Of a DNA stretch of 64,000 nt, positions 37,815 to 46,690 are shown piece after piece. Source of the stretch: Planctomycetota bacterium (GTDB lineage Bacteria; Planctomycetota; Phycisphaerae; SM23-33). Both the position numbers and the translations under genes were made by a program. The notes below the pieces were generated by a model. That model was given only the letters and a program-made list of their open reading frames with translations, was not told where the DNA came from and did no database searches. How positions within the stretch are numbered: position 1 is the stretch's first letter; the number at the start of each line of letters is the position of its first letter. Location: NCBI GenBank assembly GCA_022705325.1, contig JAKJER010000003.1, positions 245,419 through 309,418 on the forward strand, in the 5' to 3' direction.

Positions 37815-39149
37815 GTGTGCCAGGAGCTTGCCCTGGACGTTCCGCTTGTTTCAGGATGGCCCAAGAGCGTTAGGTCCGTCGTTCTGCACATCATCTCGAT
37901 GGCTCACTATGCTATCGTGGCGGCCCGCGGCTGGGCGGCCAACAGCATCAACGCCCGAGTCCGCCTGAACGCCCAGAATGACCGACTCACGCAGCAGGTC
38001 GAACTGCTTCGGGAGCAACTCCGCATCAAAGATGCTCGAATGGCCAGGATCCTTCCCGAGCACCGGCCGCATTACCGGCCAGTGGAGCGGATGGCCATTG
38101 TGGAACTCAAGGCTGCTCAGGGATGGACCGTTGCCCAGACGGCACGAGAGTTCCTAATCGAGCCGGCCACGGTTGCTTCGTGGCTGAAGCGAATAGACGA
38201 GCAGGAGCCTGACGCCTTGGTTCAGCTCTCTCAGCCGGTCAACAGGTTCCCGGACTTCGTGCGTTACATCGTGCAGCGACTGAAGGTCGTGTGCCCATCC
38301 CTGGGCAAGCGGAAGATCGCTCAGATGCTGGCCCGGGCAGGGCTTCACCTCGGCACCACCACGGTCCAGCGGGTGCTCAAGGAGAAGCCGACGAAGCCGC
38401 CGACGGCGCCAGCGGAAGCGCCTGTCCCTACCGGCCGGGTGGTGATGGCAAACTACCCGGACCATGTGCACCATGTGGACCTGACGGTTGTGCCGACTTC
38501 TGCGGGCCTGTGGGCGTCGTGGCTGCCGTTGGCTCTGCCTCAGACTTGGCCCTTTGCCTGGTGGGTTGCGGTGGTCATCGACCACTTCTCGCGCCGGGCC
38601 ATGGGCGTCGCGGTCTTCAAGAAGCAACCGACCTCCGTCGAGGTTCGCACGTTCCTGGGGCGTCTGTACGCCAAGACAAAGCCGAAGTACATCGTCTGCG
38701 ACAAGGGTTCGCAGTTCTGGTGCGAGGGATTCAAGGCTTGGTGCAAGCGCAGAGGCATCAGGCCTCGCTTCGGTGCCATCGGCCGCTACGGCAGCATTGC
38801 CGTCCTGGAAAGGTTTGTCCGCACGTTGAAGGAGGAATGCACGCGACGTATTCTCGTTCCGTTGCGGCGCGATGACTTGCGGCGGGAACTGGTCTTTTAT
38901 TTTGAATGGTACAACGAGTACCGGCCGCACGAATACATCGGCGGGGAAACGCCCAACGAGGTGTACTATGGTCGTCGAGCAGCAAGCATGGCGACGCGTG
39001 TGGAGCCCAGAGCGGCTTGGCCGGCTGCGGCGCCTTGTGCGGCGCCGCGCGTGCCAATCCGTGGCGCGCCCGGCCAGAGGATGCGGCTCGTGTTCGAGTA
39101 CCACGCTGGCCGGAAGCATCTGCCCATCGTGAAGCTTGCGGCGGCTTGA
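37815..39149 (+). CDS. DDE transposase/integrase (copy B)
   Basis: A 444-residue rve-type transposase with a GTG start preceded by GGAGG. Same layout as copy A: coiled coil, helix-turn-helix, then the DDE core (HHVDLT, IVCDKG, AVLERFVRTLKEE). Complete. Its 3' side abuts the end of the prophage protease gene, so it marks the right limit of the abiE segment and the left limit of the phage head module. Confidence 0.88.
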   Translation: MCQELALDVPLVSGWPKSVRSVVLHIISMAHYAIVAARGWAANSINARVRLNAQNDRLTQQVELLREQLRIKDARMARILPEHRPHYRPVERMAIVELKAAQGWTVAQTAREFLIEPATVASWLKRIDEQEPDALVQLSQPVNRFPDFVRYIVQRLKVVCPSLGKRKIAQMLARAGLHLGTTTVQRVLKEKPTKPPTAPAEAPVPTGRVVMANYPDHVHHVDLTVVPTSAGLWASWLPLALPQTWPFAWWVAVVIDHFSRRAMGVAVFKKQPTSVEVRTFLGRLYAKTKPKYIVCDKGSQFWCEGFKAWCKRRGIRPRFGAIGRYGSIAVLERFVRTLKEECTRRILVPLRRDDLRRELVFYFEWYNEYRPHEYIGGETPNEVYYGRRAASMATRVEPRAAWPAAAPCAAPRVPIRGAPGQRMRLVFEYHAGRKHLPIVKLAAA

Positions 39150-39340
39150 GGCAGTGGGGGGCTGTTACCTGTCGGCAGGATCTCCGTGCGCTGATGGTGC
39201 CCGACGCGACCCAATTCTCATCTCTTGCCCGATTCTCCGGGTCGGGCCAGGAGGTCAAGACGCCGATCACCAGCTCAATCTGGACCGCAAAGCTCGCACG
39301 ACAGCAGCCAATGCGTGCCTCGAAAGATCGCTGGTCCGCT

Positions 39341-40087
39341 TCAGGCCCGCATGTCGGCCACGGGATCGACCGTGATCCCGGCGTCCGGCGCCGTCGGGGT
39401 CGTGGCGGCGCCCTGAATGCAAGGCGCGGGGGCATCCGTGCCCGCCGGCGCCTTCGCCTCGACCTTGGGGGCCTCCTTGCCCAGATCGGCCGCGGTGGTG
39501 TTGGTCTTGTCGGTGTTGGTCTCGTCCATGATTGTCTTCTCCTTGGCCTTGGCGGCCACGCTGGCCGACGTATTGGAGTCGGCCCCAAGATCGACGAAGC
39601 TGATCTCCCCCAGCGTCGACTTGCGGACGACGTTCAGGGGTCCGGTGAATTCACGACCGTTCACCAGAACGGTCTGGTTCTCCTTGACGAACTCGAACTG
39701 CTCGACGCTGGCACCAATGCTGGCCTGCCAGGGGAACCCGTTGCGGGCCGAGATGACGATCTCCTTCGCTGCGGCAGTGTCGCGAGAGACCACGCCGGCG
39801 GCGATGAGTTGCCCGTCCTGCACTCGGATCGAGTCGGAATGGCCCACGCCGCTGTTGGCGTCGTGGCCGAAGCGGATGGGCCGCGACTGCGAGGGGATAC
39901 TCAATCCCGCCAGGTCCATGATCACCGGGTAGCGCCAGCCCGCCACGCGCATCGGCCCCCCGGTGTAGGCGACCATGCTGAAGCGAGGCAGAGCCTGCTT
40001 GCCGTCGCCGACGTCGGCGGCGGCCGTAATCTCCATCTGCGCCGTCAGACAGAGGTTGTCAGGCGGCTTGGGATTCGTCAGTTCCAT
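39341..40087 (-). CDS. Phage prohead (HK97-type) maturation protease
   Basis: A 248-residue protein. Residues about 20-180 fit the S78/HK97-type prohead protease: histidines in RFGHDANSGVGHS, serine in WQASIGASVEQ, and the closing LGEISFVDLGADSNT segment. A Thr/Ala/Pro-rich tail of ~70 residues may be a scaffold-like delta domain or the start of a lost capsid fusion. It overlaps the portal gene by 29 bases. No major capsid gene follows; transposase B intervenes 190 bases later. Confidence 0.8.
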   Translation of the reverse strand: MELTNPKPPDNLCLTAQMEITAAADVGDGKQALPRFSMVAYTGGPMRVAGWRYPVIMDLAGLSIPSQSRPIRFGHDANSGVGHSDSIRVQDGQLIAAGVVSRDTAAAKEIVISARNGFPWQASIGASVEQFEFVKENQTVLVNGREFTGPLNVVRKSTLGEISFVDLGADSNTSASVAAKAKEKTIMDETNTDKTNTTAADLGKEAPKVEAKAPAGTDAPAPCIQGAATTPTAPDAGITVDPVADMRA

Positions 40088-41504
40088 CGTTGCCTTCCTT
40101 GGTCTGGTCCTGGGGCGGGGGCGGCGCAGACTGCGCGATGGCCAGCCCCAGTTCCTTCATCAGGGCCACTTCCTTGGCCCGCTGGCGAAGCTCGGTCTCC
40201 CAGTCCTTGCCCTGGCGGGCGTATTCCTGGGCGAGCGTGGTGGTGTTGCTGGTCAGGCGAGTCGCCTGGGCAGAGGCTTCCTTCAGGGGGTCGACGTGCT
40301 CGTGGCCGTCCCAGAACCACTGGTGCGGCCATTCGGCCACGCCGGCCAGTTCAGGATAGACCTTCACTGCCTCGGCCATCCACGCCTGGAGGATGCGGTC
40401 AAGAACCACCGCCTCGCAGTGGGCCTGTTCCACGCGAATGGACTTGAAGTAGGTCTGGTGGTCCAGCCGCCCCGAGGCATAATTGTAGCCGCTGGAGTTG
40501 CCGGCGGCCACGTTATAGGGCATGTTCAGGCAGCGGGACAGCTCGTTGAGGATCTCCCGCTTGAACATGTCGTAGGTGGTGGAGGGCTGCTCGGCCCGGA
40601 TCTGCGTGGGCTCCCAACCCTCGGGGCCGAAGACGGCCATGTTGGGCGAGAACTCCATCTCCGTCATAGGCTCCACCTCGGCCGCCTCGCCGCCGGCCGG
40701 GGTGTTGGTTTTCATGAAGATGGCGATGTTCGCGGCTGATTCCGCCGCGGCGATCACCGCCAGCGTGTATCTTCGCAGTTGTGCGAAGAGCGGAAGGGCC
40801 GGCAGGATGTCGGGCAGGCCGCGGGATTGGCCCGGCCGGTCCTTGCGGAACCAGTGGATGATAGATGCCGCCGGGATAACCCGATACGAAAGCGGGGCCA
40901 TGTTGAGGAAATCGCCCGGATGGTAGTCCAGGACGTAGTAGGCGGCCGGGTTGCCGAATTCGTCAAAGACGATCCCGTCCACGAAGGTCGGCGTGGGCAG
41001 TTTCGGCAGCGGCGTCGTGACCTGGTCGGCCTCGATGAGCTTGAGGTCCAACTTCACGGGATGCTGGAGATTGGCGTTGCTGTGCAGCATGCCGAACGCC
41101 TCCCCATCCTGCGCCCGGGCCATGCGCATGGTGCGGAGTTTGCCGGGCAGGTCGACGGCCTTGGCCCACGCGGCGAACTCCTTCTCGATGACGGCGTTGA
41201 CGCCCTCGTCCTCTCCGTCGCCCAGAAGCATCTGGAGGCGGGGGCCGGTCCCGATCACGTCGTTGGCCAGCGTCAGGACGATGCCCCGGGCGTAGGAGTT
41301 GTTCGCAACCTCGTAGCGGGCGCGGTTGCGGAGGGTGCATCGGACGGCAGGGCTGGCGGCGGCGTTGGCCGACAGGTAGTCGGCGTTGGCCCAGTGCTTG
41401 CGGTTGTCGGGCGTGGTCTGGGCGGAATCGAACTTGGCGCGGACCAGCCGCACCACGGTCTTCACCGCCGCCTTGACACGCCTTGTCCAGGGCCAGAATC
41501 TCAT
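40059..41504 (-). CDS. Phage portal protein (lambda GpB family)
   Basis: A 481-residue protein. It has the lambda-type portal layout: a basic N terminus, NNSYARGIVLTLANDVIGTGPRLQ near residue 90, a wing/stem region, and the DRPGQSRGLPDILPAL segment near 230. The C terminus is acidic and Pro/Gln-rich. It forms the 12-subunit DNA entry ring of the head. The start follows the stop of the upstream small gene by three bases, as in lambda W-B. Confidence 0.88.
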   Translation of the reverse strand: MRFWPWTRRVKAAVKTVVRLVRAKFDSAQTTPDNRKHWANADYLSANAAASPAVRCTLRNRARYEVANNSYARGIVLTLANDVIGTGPRLQMLLGDGEDEGVNAVIEKEFAAWAKAVDLPGKLRTMRMARAQDGEAFGMLHSNANLQHPVKLDLKLIEADQVTTPLPKLPTPTFVDGIVFDEFGNPAAYYVLDYHPGDFLNMAPLSYRVIPAASIIHWFRKDRPGQSRGLPDILPALPLFAQLRRYTLAVIAAAESAANIAIFMKTNTPAGGEAAEVEPMTEMEFSPNMAVFGPEGWEPTQIRAEQPSTTYDMFKREILNELSRCLNMPYNVAAGNSSGYNYASGRLDHQTYFKSIRVEQAHCEAVVLDRILQAWMAEAVKVYPELAGVAEWPHQWFWDGHEHVDPLKEASAQATRLTSNTTTLAQEYARQGKDWETELRQRAKEVALMKELGLAIAQSAPPPPQDQTKEGNDGTDESQAA

Positions 41505-41507
41505 GCG

Positions 41508-41705
41508 TTACACCGCCCCCGGCGGGACGATCTTCATCAGCGTCAGGGCCTTGGCCGGGTTCCGCCCGGCCGCCTTCTGCGAGAGGTACTTGTCGGCGGC
41601 AATCTGGTCGGGCAACGGGTGTTGCTCCATACTCGTGCCGTCGGCCGTGGCCTTTGCCGGGCCGGAAGCGTTGTCTCGAATCGTGCTGTCCAGGTTGTCT
41701 GCCAT
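41508..41705 (-). CDS. Small phage protein in the head-tail joining (gpW) position
   Basis: A 65-residue protein. It occupies the place of lambda gpW, between terminase and portal, and has similar size. I see no clear gpW motif, so the call rests on position. It starts 14 bases after a tRNA on the same strand. Confidence 0.6.
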   Translation of the reverse strand: MADNLDSTIRDNASGPAKATADGTSMEQHPLPDQIAADKYLSQKAAGRNPAKALTLMKIVPPGAV

Positions 41706-41718
41706 GGTTCACCTTCAC

Positions 41719-41790
41719 TTGCGGGAGCCGGACTCGAACCGGCGACCTCGTGGGTATGAGCCACGCGAGCTGCCGCTGCTCCATCCCGCT
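41719..41790 (-). tRNA. tRNA-Met (CAT), initiator-like, inside prophage
   Basis: A full cloverleaf can be drawn: a 6-bp acceptor stem GCGGGA/TCCCGC flanked by an A1:A72 mismatch, D arm GAGC/GCTC, anticodon arm CGTGG-CTCATAC-CCACG, a 5-base variable loop, and T arm GCCGG-TTCGAGT-CCGGC. The discriminator is A and CCA is not encoded. The unpaired first position and TGGAGCAGC start resemble bacterial tRNA-fMet, but the anticodon stem has only two of the three G-C pairs expected of initiators and the D loop is short. Confidence 0.85.
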
Positions 41791-42104
41791 GTGTGACAAC
41801 CATCGCACGCGAGCAAAAAGAAGAGGCCGTCCGGGTGTTTCGGCCCCGAACGGCCTCGTATCTTTTCGCAGCGCCCCGGGGATCAGCCGGTGCGTCGCGC
41901 GTCTTGGTTGTCTACCGAGAGCTTACTCCCTTCGTTCCTGCTAACAAAGCAATTTGCATCCAACACCCGGAATTGTTACACAGGTAGACATTGCCGACTC
42001 GCACTAACATCCGTTACGCGCTATCAATGCGCCTCATGAGTCTTGGCTGCAGTCCCTATGCCGACGATAAACGTCATCGGTGCGCAATATGACGCGGTGG
42101 CTTG
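41791..42104. other. Short intergenic region within the prophage
   Basis: 314 bases. The minus-strand terminator (41813-41866) lies at its low-coordinate end. I see no gene in the rest. Confidence 0.6.
41813..41866 (-). terminator. Rho-independent terminator upstream of the phage tRNA
   Basis: GAGGCCGT (41823-41830) pairs with ACGGCCTC (41850-41857). On the minus strand it is followed by TTCTTTTT. It separates the two cargo genes (42.1-42.9 kb) from the tRNA and head genes. Confidence 0.75.
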
Positions 42105-42527
42105 CTATTGCTTCGGCACAGGTGTTTCATTCTTCTGGGCAGCCTCCTTGTATGTAATGTCGACCACGATCTCGAAAGAGTTGATACAGGACCGGTATCG
42201 TCGCCGGCCTTTGGGCGATCCTTCGTAGCCCTGACAGGCACGATGTTCCTCTGCATGGGTCCTTCTTTCCCGAACTATCTGACGAATGATACTGCCCAAA
42301 TCAAAACCGCCGTTGTAGCAAAGTGAGTTGCTGCAATTCACGTATTCGCCGATTGAACTTGTGGAGTAGGTACGTGTGTTGTAGCCTGCTGTAACACCAT
42401 AGCCGTCCTCGGTGACTGTCACTCTAATACTATCGATTTCTGGAAATGCCTGGGCAAACGACACTTTCTCAGCGAAGACAAAGTTCGATTGATTGAAAAT
42501 ATCAGAAGCTTTCATTCGCTTGGCCAT
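42105..42527 (-). CDS. Unknown protein, lower-GC prophage cargo gene
   Basis: A 140-residue protein; ATG preceded by GGGGA. No family recognised. The N-terminal half looks beta-rich (FVFAEKVSFAQAFPEIDSIRVTVTEDGYG); the C-terminal part has a basic GSPKGRRRYRSC patch and a final beta strand. Its GC content is near 48 percent by eye, well below the surroundings, which suggests recent transfer. It is the second of two genes 45 bases apart, placed between terminase and portal functions where structural genes are usually packed. Confidence 0.6.
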   Translation of the reverse strand: MAKRMKASDIFNQSNFVFAEKVSFAQAFPEIDSIRVTVTEDGYGVTAGYNTRTYSTSSIGEYVNCSNSLCYNGGFDLGSIIRQIVRERRTHAEEHRACQGYEGSPKGRRRYRSCINSFEIVVDITYKEAAQKNETPVPKQ

Positions 42528-42572
42528 GATTGTTCCCCTGGCGATCAGTTGCTGTGACAATGCAGAAACTGG

Positions 42573-42905
42573 TTATTCCTCCCCGCCGTCAGTCTGGGCG
42601 TGGAGCACGAGAATCTCCTTGGTCACCGTTATAGAGATGTTGATCTGGGTTGGCGGTTGCCAAAGGACGCAGCCAGCTCCGTGAGTGGATGGAACTTGCT
42701 TGAGAAAATGCACACCAGCCCACCCTCGTTTGGCCGCCTCGCCGGCGAACCATGCCCGCACCTTCTTGGCGATCCTCTGGGCGGAATCGCCAGAGTCTTG
42801 GTTGTAAAGGCCAAGAACACGTTCTGCAGGGCACATGATCGTAGAGTTCTTCGCAGCGTAGTCTTTCGGCTTCGGAAACTTCAGTTTGGCACCGACTTTA
42901 GCCAT
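42573..42905 (-). CDS. Unknown small protein, lower-GC prophage cargo gene
   Basis: A 110-residue protein with a strong ribosome site (AGGAGT, seven bases before ATG). Starts MAKVGAKLKFPKPKDYAAK. A helical middle (SAQRIAKKVRAWFAGEAAKRGW) precedes a beta-rich C terminus (INISITVTKEILVLHA). I recognise no family. First gene of the two-gene cargo unit; both proteins begin MAK and share the lower GC content. Confidence 0.6.
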   Translation of the reverse strand: MAKVGAKLKFPKPKDYAAKNSTIMCPAERVLGLYNQDSGDSAQRIAKKVRAWFAGEAAKRGWAGVHFLKQVPSTHGAGCVLWQPPTQINISITVTKEILVLHAQTDGGEE

Positions 42906-43133
42906 TGTCTTACTCCTATAGAATAGCCAAGGTTGCAAGGATCACCGTGACGGCACGGTGGGTTAGTAACGCGTTGATTTCCCTTTCGGTCATCTGGGTT
43001 AAGCACCGAATGTTGCTGGAGAAGATAGGCACCTGTCCCAATGGCAACAAGTCTGTTCGGTCTGGGTACTGTAGCGACAGGTACAGAGAGGCTGTCGAGA
43101 GTGTTCGAAGAGCTTGGGCTTCCGCGGGGGGAC

Positions 43134-43328
43134 CTAACGCCCGACCGGCTTCTCCCACGTTGTCATGCGCTTGCCACAATGGCGACACTCCCGCCGCCGG
43201 ATGAGCTTGCCGCCCCAACCGCGGCGTGTATAGACTACCCAGAAGTGCCTGCAACCGCAAGAGCGGCAATTGAGTCCGCAGGCGACCTTCAGCTTGGCAT
43301 CTCTGCTTGATCCGAGCGTTACCATCAT
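43134..43328 (-). CDS. Small phage zinc-ribbon protein
   Basis: A 64-residue protein. Two Cys pairs (CRSC, CRHC) with basic residues between them form a zinc ribbon, as in small phage DNA-binding or regulatory proteins. Its ribosome site AGGAGG lies inside the last codons of the terminase gene, six bases before the ATG, so translation is coupled. Confidence 0.7.
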   Translation of the reverse strand: MMVTLGSSRDAKLKVACGLNCRSCGCRHFWVVYTRRGWGGKLIRRRECRHCGKRMTTWEKPVGR

Positions 43329-43331
43329 CCG

Positions 43332-43791
43332 TCACCTCCTGACCAAGTCCGCTTGGGTGTACCGCTTCCGCTGCCGGCCCCGAGCGGCGTCCATGCCGGG
43401 GAGTTTCACGCCGATCATGGACGCCGCGGCCGCGCAGCCGACGAGGCAGTCGAACCAGTGGTTGTCGGGCCGGGTCGGCTTGGTCTTCCACTCGTGGACG
43501 TCCCGGCCGTGCCCGTGGGTAGGCGTCCAGGTTTCCGAGCCGGCGACGTGCTCGGCGAAGAGGGCGTGATCACTCGCGGACTTGCCGAAGAGCGTCATCG
43601 AGCCGGGGTCGCCCGGCGTCACGGCCAACCGCTCGTGTACGAAGCTCTTCCAGTAGTTCACGTCCACGCAGACGTGGGGGAACTCCTGGGTGCCGGTCAC
43701 GTTGGGGACGTACCAGTTGTGCCCGATCTGCCAGCCGGGCCTCTTCTGGTACATCGAGACCGGCTTGCTGCCGGCCTTGATGCCCACGTAG
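43332..43791 (-). pseudogene. Terminase large subunit (GpA type), 3' fragment cut by an IS
   Basis: About 150 C-terminal codons of a phage terminase large subunit remain (nuclease part: VPNVTGTQEFPHVCVDVNYWKSFVHERL written here in pieces VPNVTGTQ and VCVDVNYWKSF; later WFDCLVGCAAAASMIGVKL). The frame is lost at 43791, exactly where the IS end TGTGGTCCAC begins. The ATPase half is nowhere in the window, so the prophage cannot package DNA by itself. Confidence 0.8.
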
Positions 43792-45085
43792 TGTGGTCCA
43801 CACCCCTTTCGGGCACGCAGAACCCAAATAGTTGACACACCACCGCTGGAAAAGAGAAAAACTTTCAGAGACTCCGGTTTATGACCCCCGGTTGGCGGAA
43901 GCCCGGATAAGCTGGAGGCCCAAGCGTGGCGGCGGTGGTCCAGAATGTCGGGCCGTTGCCGCTACTGGACTTACGTGCGGAGTGACGGAGGCTTGATCGA
44001 TGCTCCCCAACTGGCTGACGGCGTTGCTGGTGATGCTTCACGAGCTGTGGTCGACGCGGCGAGACTCGCACATCCGGCTGCTCAAGCTCCAGATCGAGCT
44101 GCTCAAGGAGCGGCTGCCTGGCAACCGGGTCATTCTCGATCCCGACGAACGCCGGCGGCTGATGAAGATTGGAGCGGAACTGGACCATAGGGTCGAGGAT
44201 ACACTGGGAATCGTCAGCGTCAAGACATACCGGCGTTGGCAGCGGGAAGAGCGTGGGGGGCAAGAGCCTGGTAGGGTCGGTCGGCCGGGTCTGACCAAGT
44301 CGCTGCGCGAGTTGATCGTCCGCTTGGCGAAGGAGAACTTGGGGTGGGGCGTCCGCCGGATCGTGGGCGAGTTGAAGAAGCTGGCACTGAAGGCAAGCCG
44401 AAGCACCGTCCGCCGCGTCCTGGTGGACGAGAAGATCCTGCCCGATCCGGATCGACGGGCGCCTCAGGGAGTGCAAACGCCCTGGAGGAAGTTCGTCGCC
44501 GTTCACATGAACGTGATGGTTGCTTGCGACTTCTTCTGCAAGACGATCTGGACACCACTGGGCAGGCAAATGGCCTATGTGCTCACGTTCATCCACCTTG
44601 GCAGCCGAAAGGTCTTCACCTCGCCAAGCACGCTAAACCCAACCGACGAATGGATGCAGCAGCAGGCCCGCAACGTCAGCATGTGGGCCGAGGAGGAAGG
44701 GATCGACCTGCGGTTCTTGATCCACGACCACGACACAAAGTTCACCGAGGCGTTCGACGAGCACTTCCGGGGGCCCAAGCGTGGGCCGGTGCTAACGCCT
44801 TACGCGGCACCGATCGCAAATTGTTTCGCCGAGAGCTGGATCGGCAGCCTCAAGCGGGAGTGCCTGAACCTGCTGTTCTGCTTCAGCCTGCGGCAGCTTG
44901 ACCACGTCGTGCAGACCTACGTGGACTACCACAACAAGTTCCGGCCGCACCAGGCTCTGGGCAACAGGCCGGTGGGCGTTGGCAAAGACCTGTCGCCTGG
45001 GATCGGGGAGGTTGACCGGGAGTCAATCCGATGCCAACGCTGGATCGGCGGGCTGCTCAACCACTACTACCGTCGCGCTGCCTGA
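43792..45085 (+). mobile_element. IS-type transposon inserted in the prophage terminase gene
   Basis: The left end TGTGGTCCACACCCCTTTCG is shared with the solitary end at 33908. The element carries the transposase gene at 44000-45085. The right boundary is not visible: no matching inverted repeat is seen before the antiporter gene, so the right end may be deleted or short. Confidence 0.7.
44000..45085 (+). CDS. DDE transposase (integrase core)
   Basis: A 361-residue rve-type transposase. A helix-turn-helix region (about 70-150) precedes the DDE core: D in VACDFFCKT, D in FLIHDHDTKF and E in CFAESWIGSLKRE, ending in HQALGNRPVG. Differs from copies A and B in its N terminus and spacing. The family could be IS481/IS3-like. 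It seems intact. Confidence 0.88.
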   Translation: MLPNWLTALLVMLHELWSTRRDSHIRLLKLQIELLKERLPGNRVILDPDERRRLMKIGAELDHRVEDTLGIVSVKTYRRWQREERGGQEPGRVGRPGLTKSLRELIVRLAKENLGWGVRRIVGELKKLALKASRSTVRRVLVDEKILPDPDRRAPQGVQTPWRKFVAVHMNVMVACDFFCKTIWTPLGRQMAYVLTFIHLGSRKVFTSPSTLNPTDEWMQQQARNVSMWAEEEGIDLRFLIHDHDTKFTEAFDEHFRGPKRGPVLTPYAAPIANCFAESWIGSLKRECLNLLFCFSLRQLDHVVQTYVDYHNKFRPHQALGNRPVGVGKDLSPGIGEVDRESIRCQRWIGGLLNHYYRRAA

Positions 45086-45200
45086 TTGGCCGCGAAAACG
45101 CCATCGAGAATGACATTCTGGACCACCTTCGCCCCTGGACCGCGACACCCATCGCAGACGACGCGAATGTGCTCGCCCAGCCCTGCGTCTCCTCGGAGAC

Positions 45201-46664
45201 TTACTGGCGAGTGGCTTGGAGTCTAACGTGTATCTGCGCGAACATGTCCGGCTCGCCCAGAATCAGCAGAGTGTCGTTCTCCTGGATGACTGTGGTCCCG
45301 CTGGGGACCAAGAACTCCTTTGTTCTGTTGACCAGAAGGATGAGCGAACCGGGTGGCAGCTTCAGATCTGAGATGGGCCTGCCCGCAGCCGGCGATCCTG
45401 CCGGGACGTCGATTTCCCGCATCTCGCTAAGGGTATGCTCGGTCTTGTCGAACTGGAGCGGGTACTTCGGCTTGTCCGGGAGCGGACCATCCAACTTCAG
45501 GAGGCGGGCCAGCAGCATCAGCGTCTTTCCCTGGAACAGGGCCGACGCGATCACCACGAAGAAGACGAGATTGAAGATCAGGTCCGATCGCGCCACGCCT
45601 GCCATCATCGGGAAAGTGGCCAGGACAATTGGCACAGCCCCACGTAGACCCACCCACGACACGAGCGCCTTCTCGCGGAGACTCATGCGGCTGGCGGACA
45701 GCGTGAGGAACACGGCAACCGGCCTGGCCACCAGCATCAAGAAGCCGGCCACGAGAACGCCCGCCCCGGCCACCGCCGCGACGTGAGACGGGAACACCAG
45801 CAGCCCCAGGACCAGGAACATGGCGATCTGCATCAACCAGCCCAGTCCGTCGTGGAATCGTGTCAGCCCCCGCTTGTGCAGGAAGTCGCTGTTGCCCAGG
45901 ATGATGCCGGTGATGTATACGGCCAGGAAGCCGTTGCCGCCGATGGCTTCAGCGACGCCGAAGATCAGCAGCACGATTCCAATGCCGGTCACCTGATACA
46001 GACCTTCGTATTCCAAGCGCAGCCTGTTGAATGCCTTCGTGGTCAACCATCCCAGGGTCAGGCCCACTGCCGCACCCAAGCCCATCTGCACCAGGAATCT
46101 AAGAGCGACCAGCCACCACGACAGGTCTTGCCGGTTGACCAGTCCGATCGCGGCCATCGTCAGGAAGACGGCCATCGGGTCGTTGCTGCCCGATTCCAAC
46201 TCCAGCAGCGGCTTGAGCCTGCCCTTCATGCTCACCTTTCGGGACCGCATTACCGCGAAGACGGCGGCCGCATCCGTGGAGGACATGACCGCCCCCAGCA
46301 GCAGCCCCTCTTGGAGGGAGAACCCCAGTACCGGCATGGCGAACAACCCGACGGCAACGGCAGTCAGCACGACCCCCAGCGTCGCCAGGGCAATCCCGTG
46401 GCCGAGGACCGGACGGATCATCTGCCAGTTCGTGTCCAGCCCGCCCGAAAACAAGATGAAGGCCAAGGCCAGGGTCCCCACAAACATCGCGACCGCGGCA
46501 TCGTCGAAGTAGATGCCTCCGGGGCCTTCGGAGCCGGCGATCATCCCGATGAGCAGGAACATCAGCAGCGCCGGCACGCCCAGTCGCTCCGATGCCTTGC
46601 TGGCCAGGACGCTCAGCAGCAGGAGTATCGCCAAGCCCAACAGGATGTAGTGCGTCGGGATCAT
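45201..46664 (-). CDS. CPA1 cation/proton antiporter (NhaP2-like) with C-terminal RCK_C domain
   Basis: A 487-residue inner-membrane protein. About twelve membrane helices carry the CPA1 core motifs SSTDAAAVF and ESGSNDPMAVF. Residues about 400-480 are a TrkA-C/RCK_C regulatory domain (REIDVPAGSPAAGRPISDLKL). Such proteins exchange K+ or Na+ for H+ and protect against salt or potassium stress. The gene follows the MscS-ParB gene by 26 bases on the same strand, so both ion channels are likely co-expressed. Confidence 0.92.
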   Translation of the reverse strand: MIPTHYILLGLAILLLLSVLASKASERLGVPALLMFLLIGMIAGSEGPGGIYFDDAAVAMFVGTLALAFILFSGGLDTNWQMIRPVLGHGIALATLGVVLTAVAVGLFAMPVLGFSLQEGLLLGAVMSSTDAAAVFAVMRSRKVSMKGRLKPLLELESGSNDPMAVFLTMAAIGLVNRQDLSWWLVALRFLVQMGLGAAVGLTLGWLTTKAFNRLRLEYEGLYQVTGIGIVLLIFGVAEAIGGNGFLAVYITGIILGNSDFLHKRGLTRFHDGLGWLMQIAMFLVLGLLVFPSHVAAVAGAGVLVAGFLMLVARPVAVFLTLSASRMSLREKALVSWVGLRGAVPIVLATFPMMAGVARSDLIFNLVFFVVIASALFQGKTLMLLARLLKLDGPLPDKPKYPLQFDKTEHTLSEMREIDVPAGSPAAGRPISDLKLPPGSLILLVNRTKEFLVPSGTTVIQENDTLLILGEPDMFAQIHVRLQATRQ

Positions 46665-46690
46665 GGTCCGATCACATAGAAGCCCCCAGG

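Noticed and set aside
34085..39149. Classic composite transposon of transposases A and B around abiE
   Set aside because: The two transposases are only about 65 percent identical and no shared terminal repeats were found, so they are not two copies of one recent element.
40779..41759. 326-codon plus-strand frame opposite the phage portal gene
   Set aside because: The minus-strand frame is a clear portal protein; the opposite frame has no family and ends in the tRNA region by chance.
42916..43491. 191-codon minus-strand frame over the zinc-ribbon and terminase region
   Set aside because: It overlaps two better-supported genes in another frame, with Arg-rich shadow composition.
45086..45200. 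Gene fragment between the transposase and the antiporter
   Set aside because: A short open frame exists, but it has no start, ribosome site or family; it may be IS right-end or debris.
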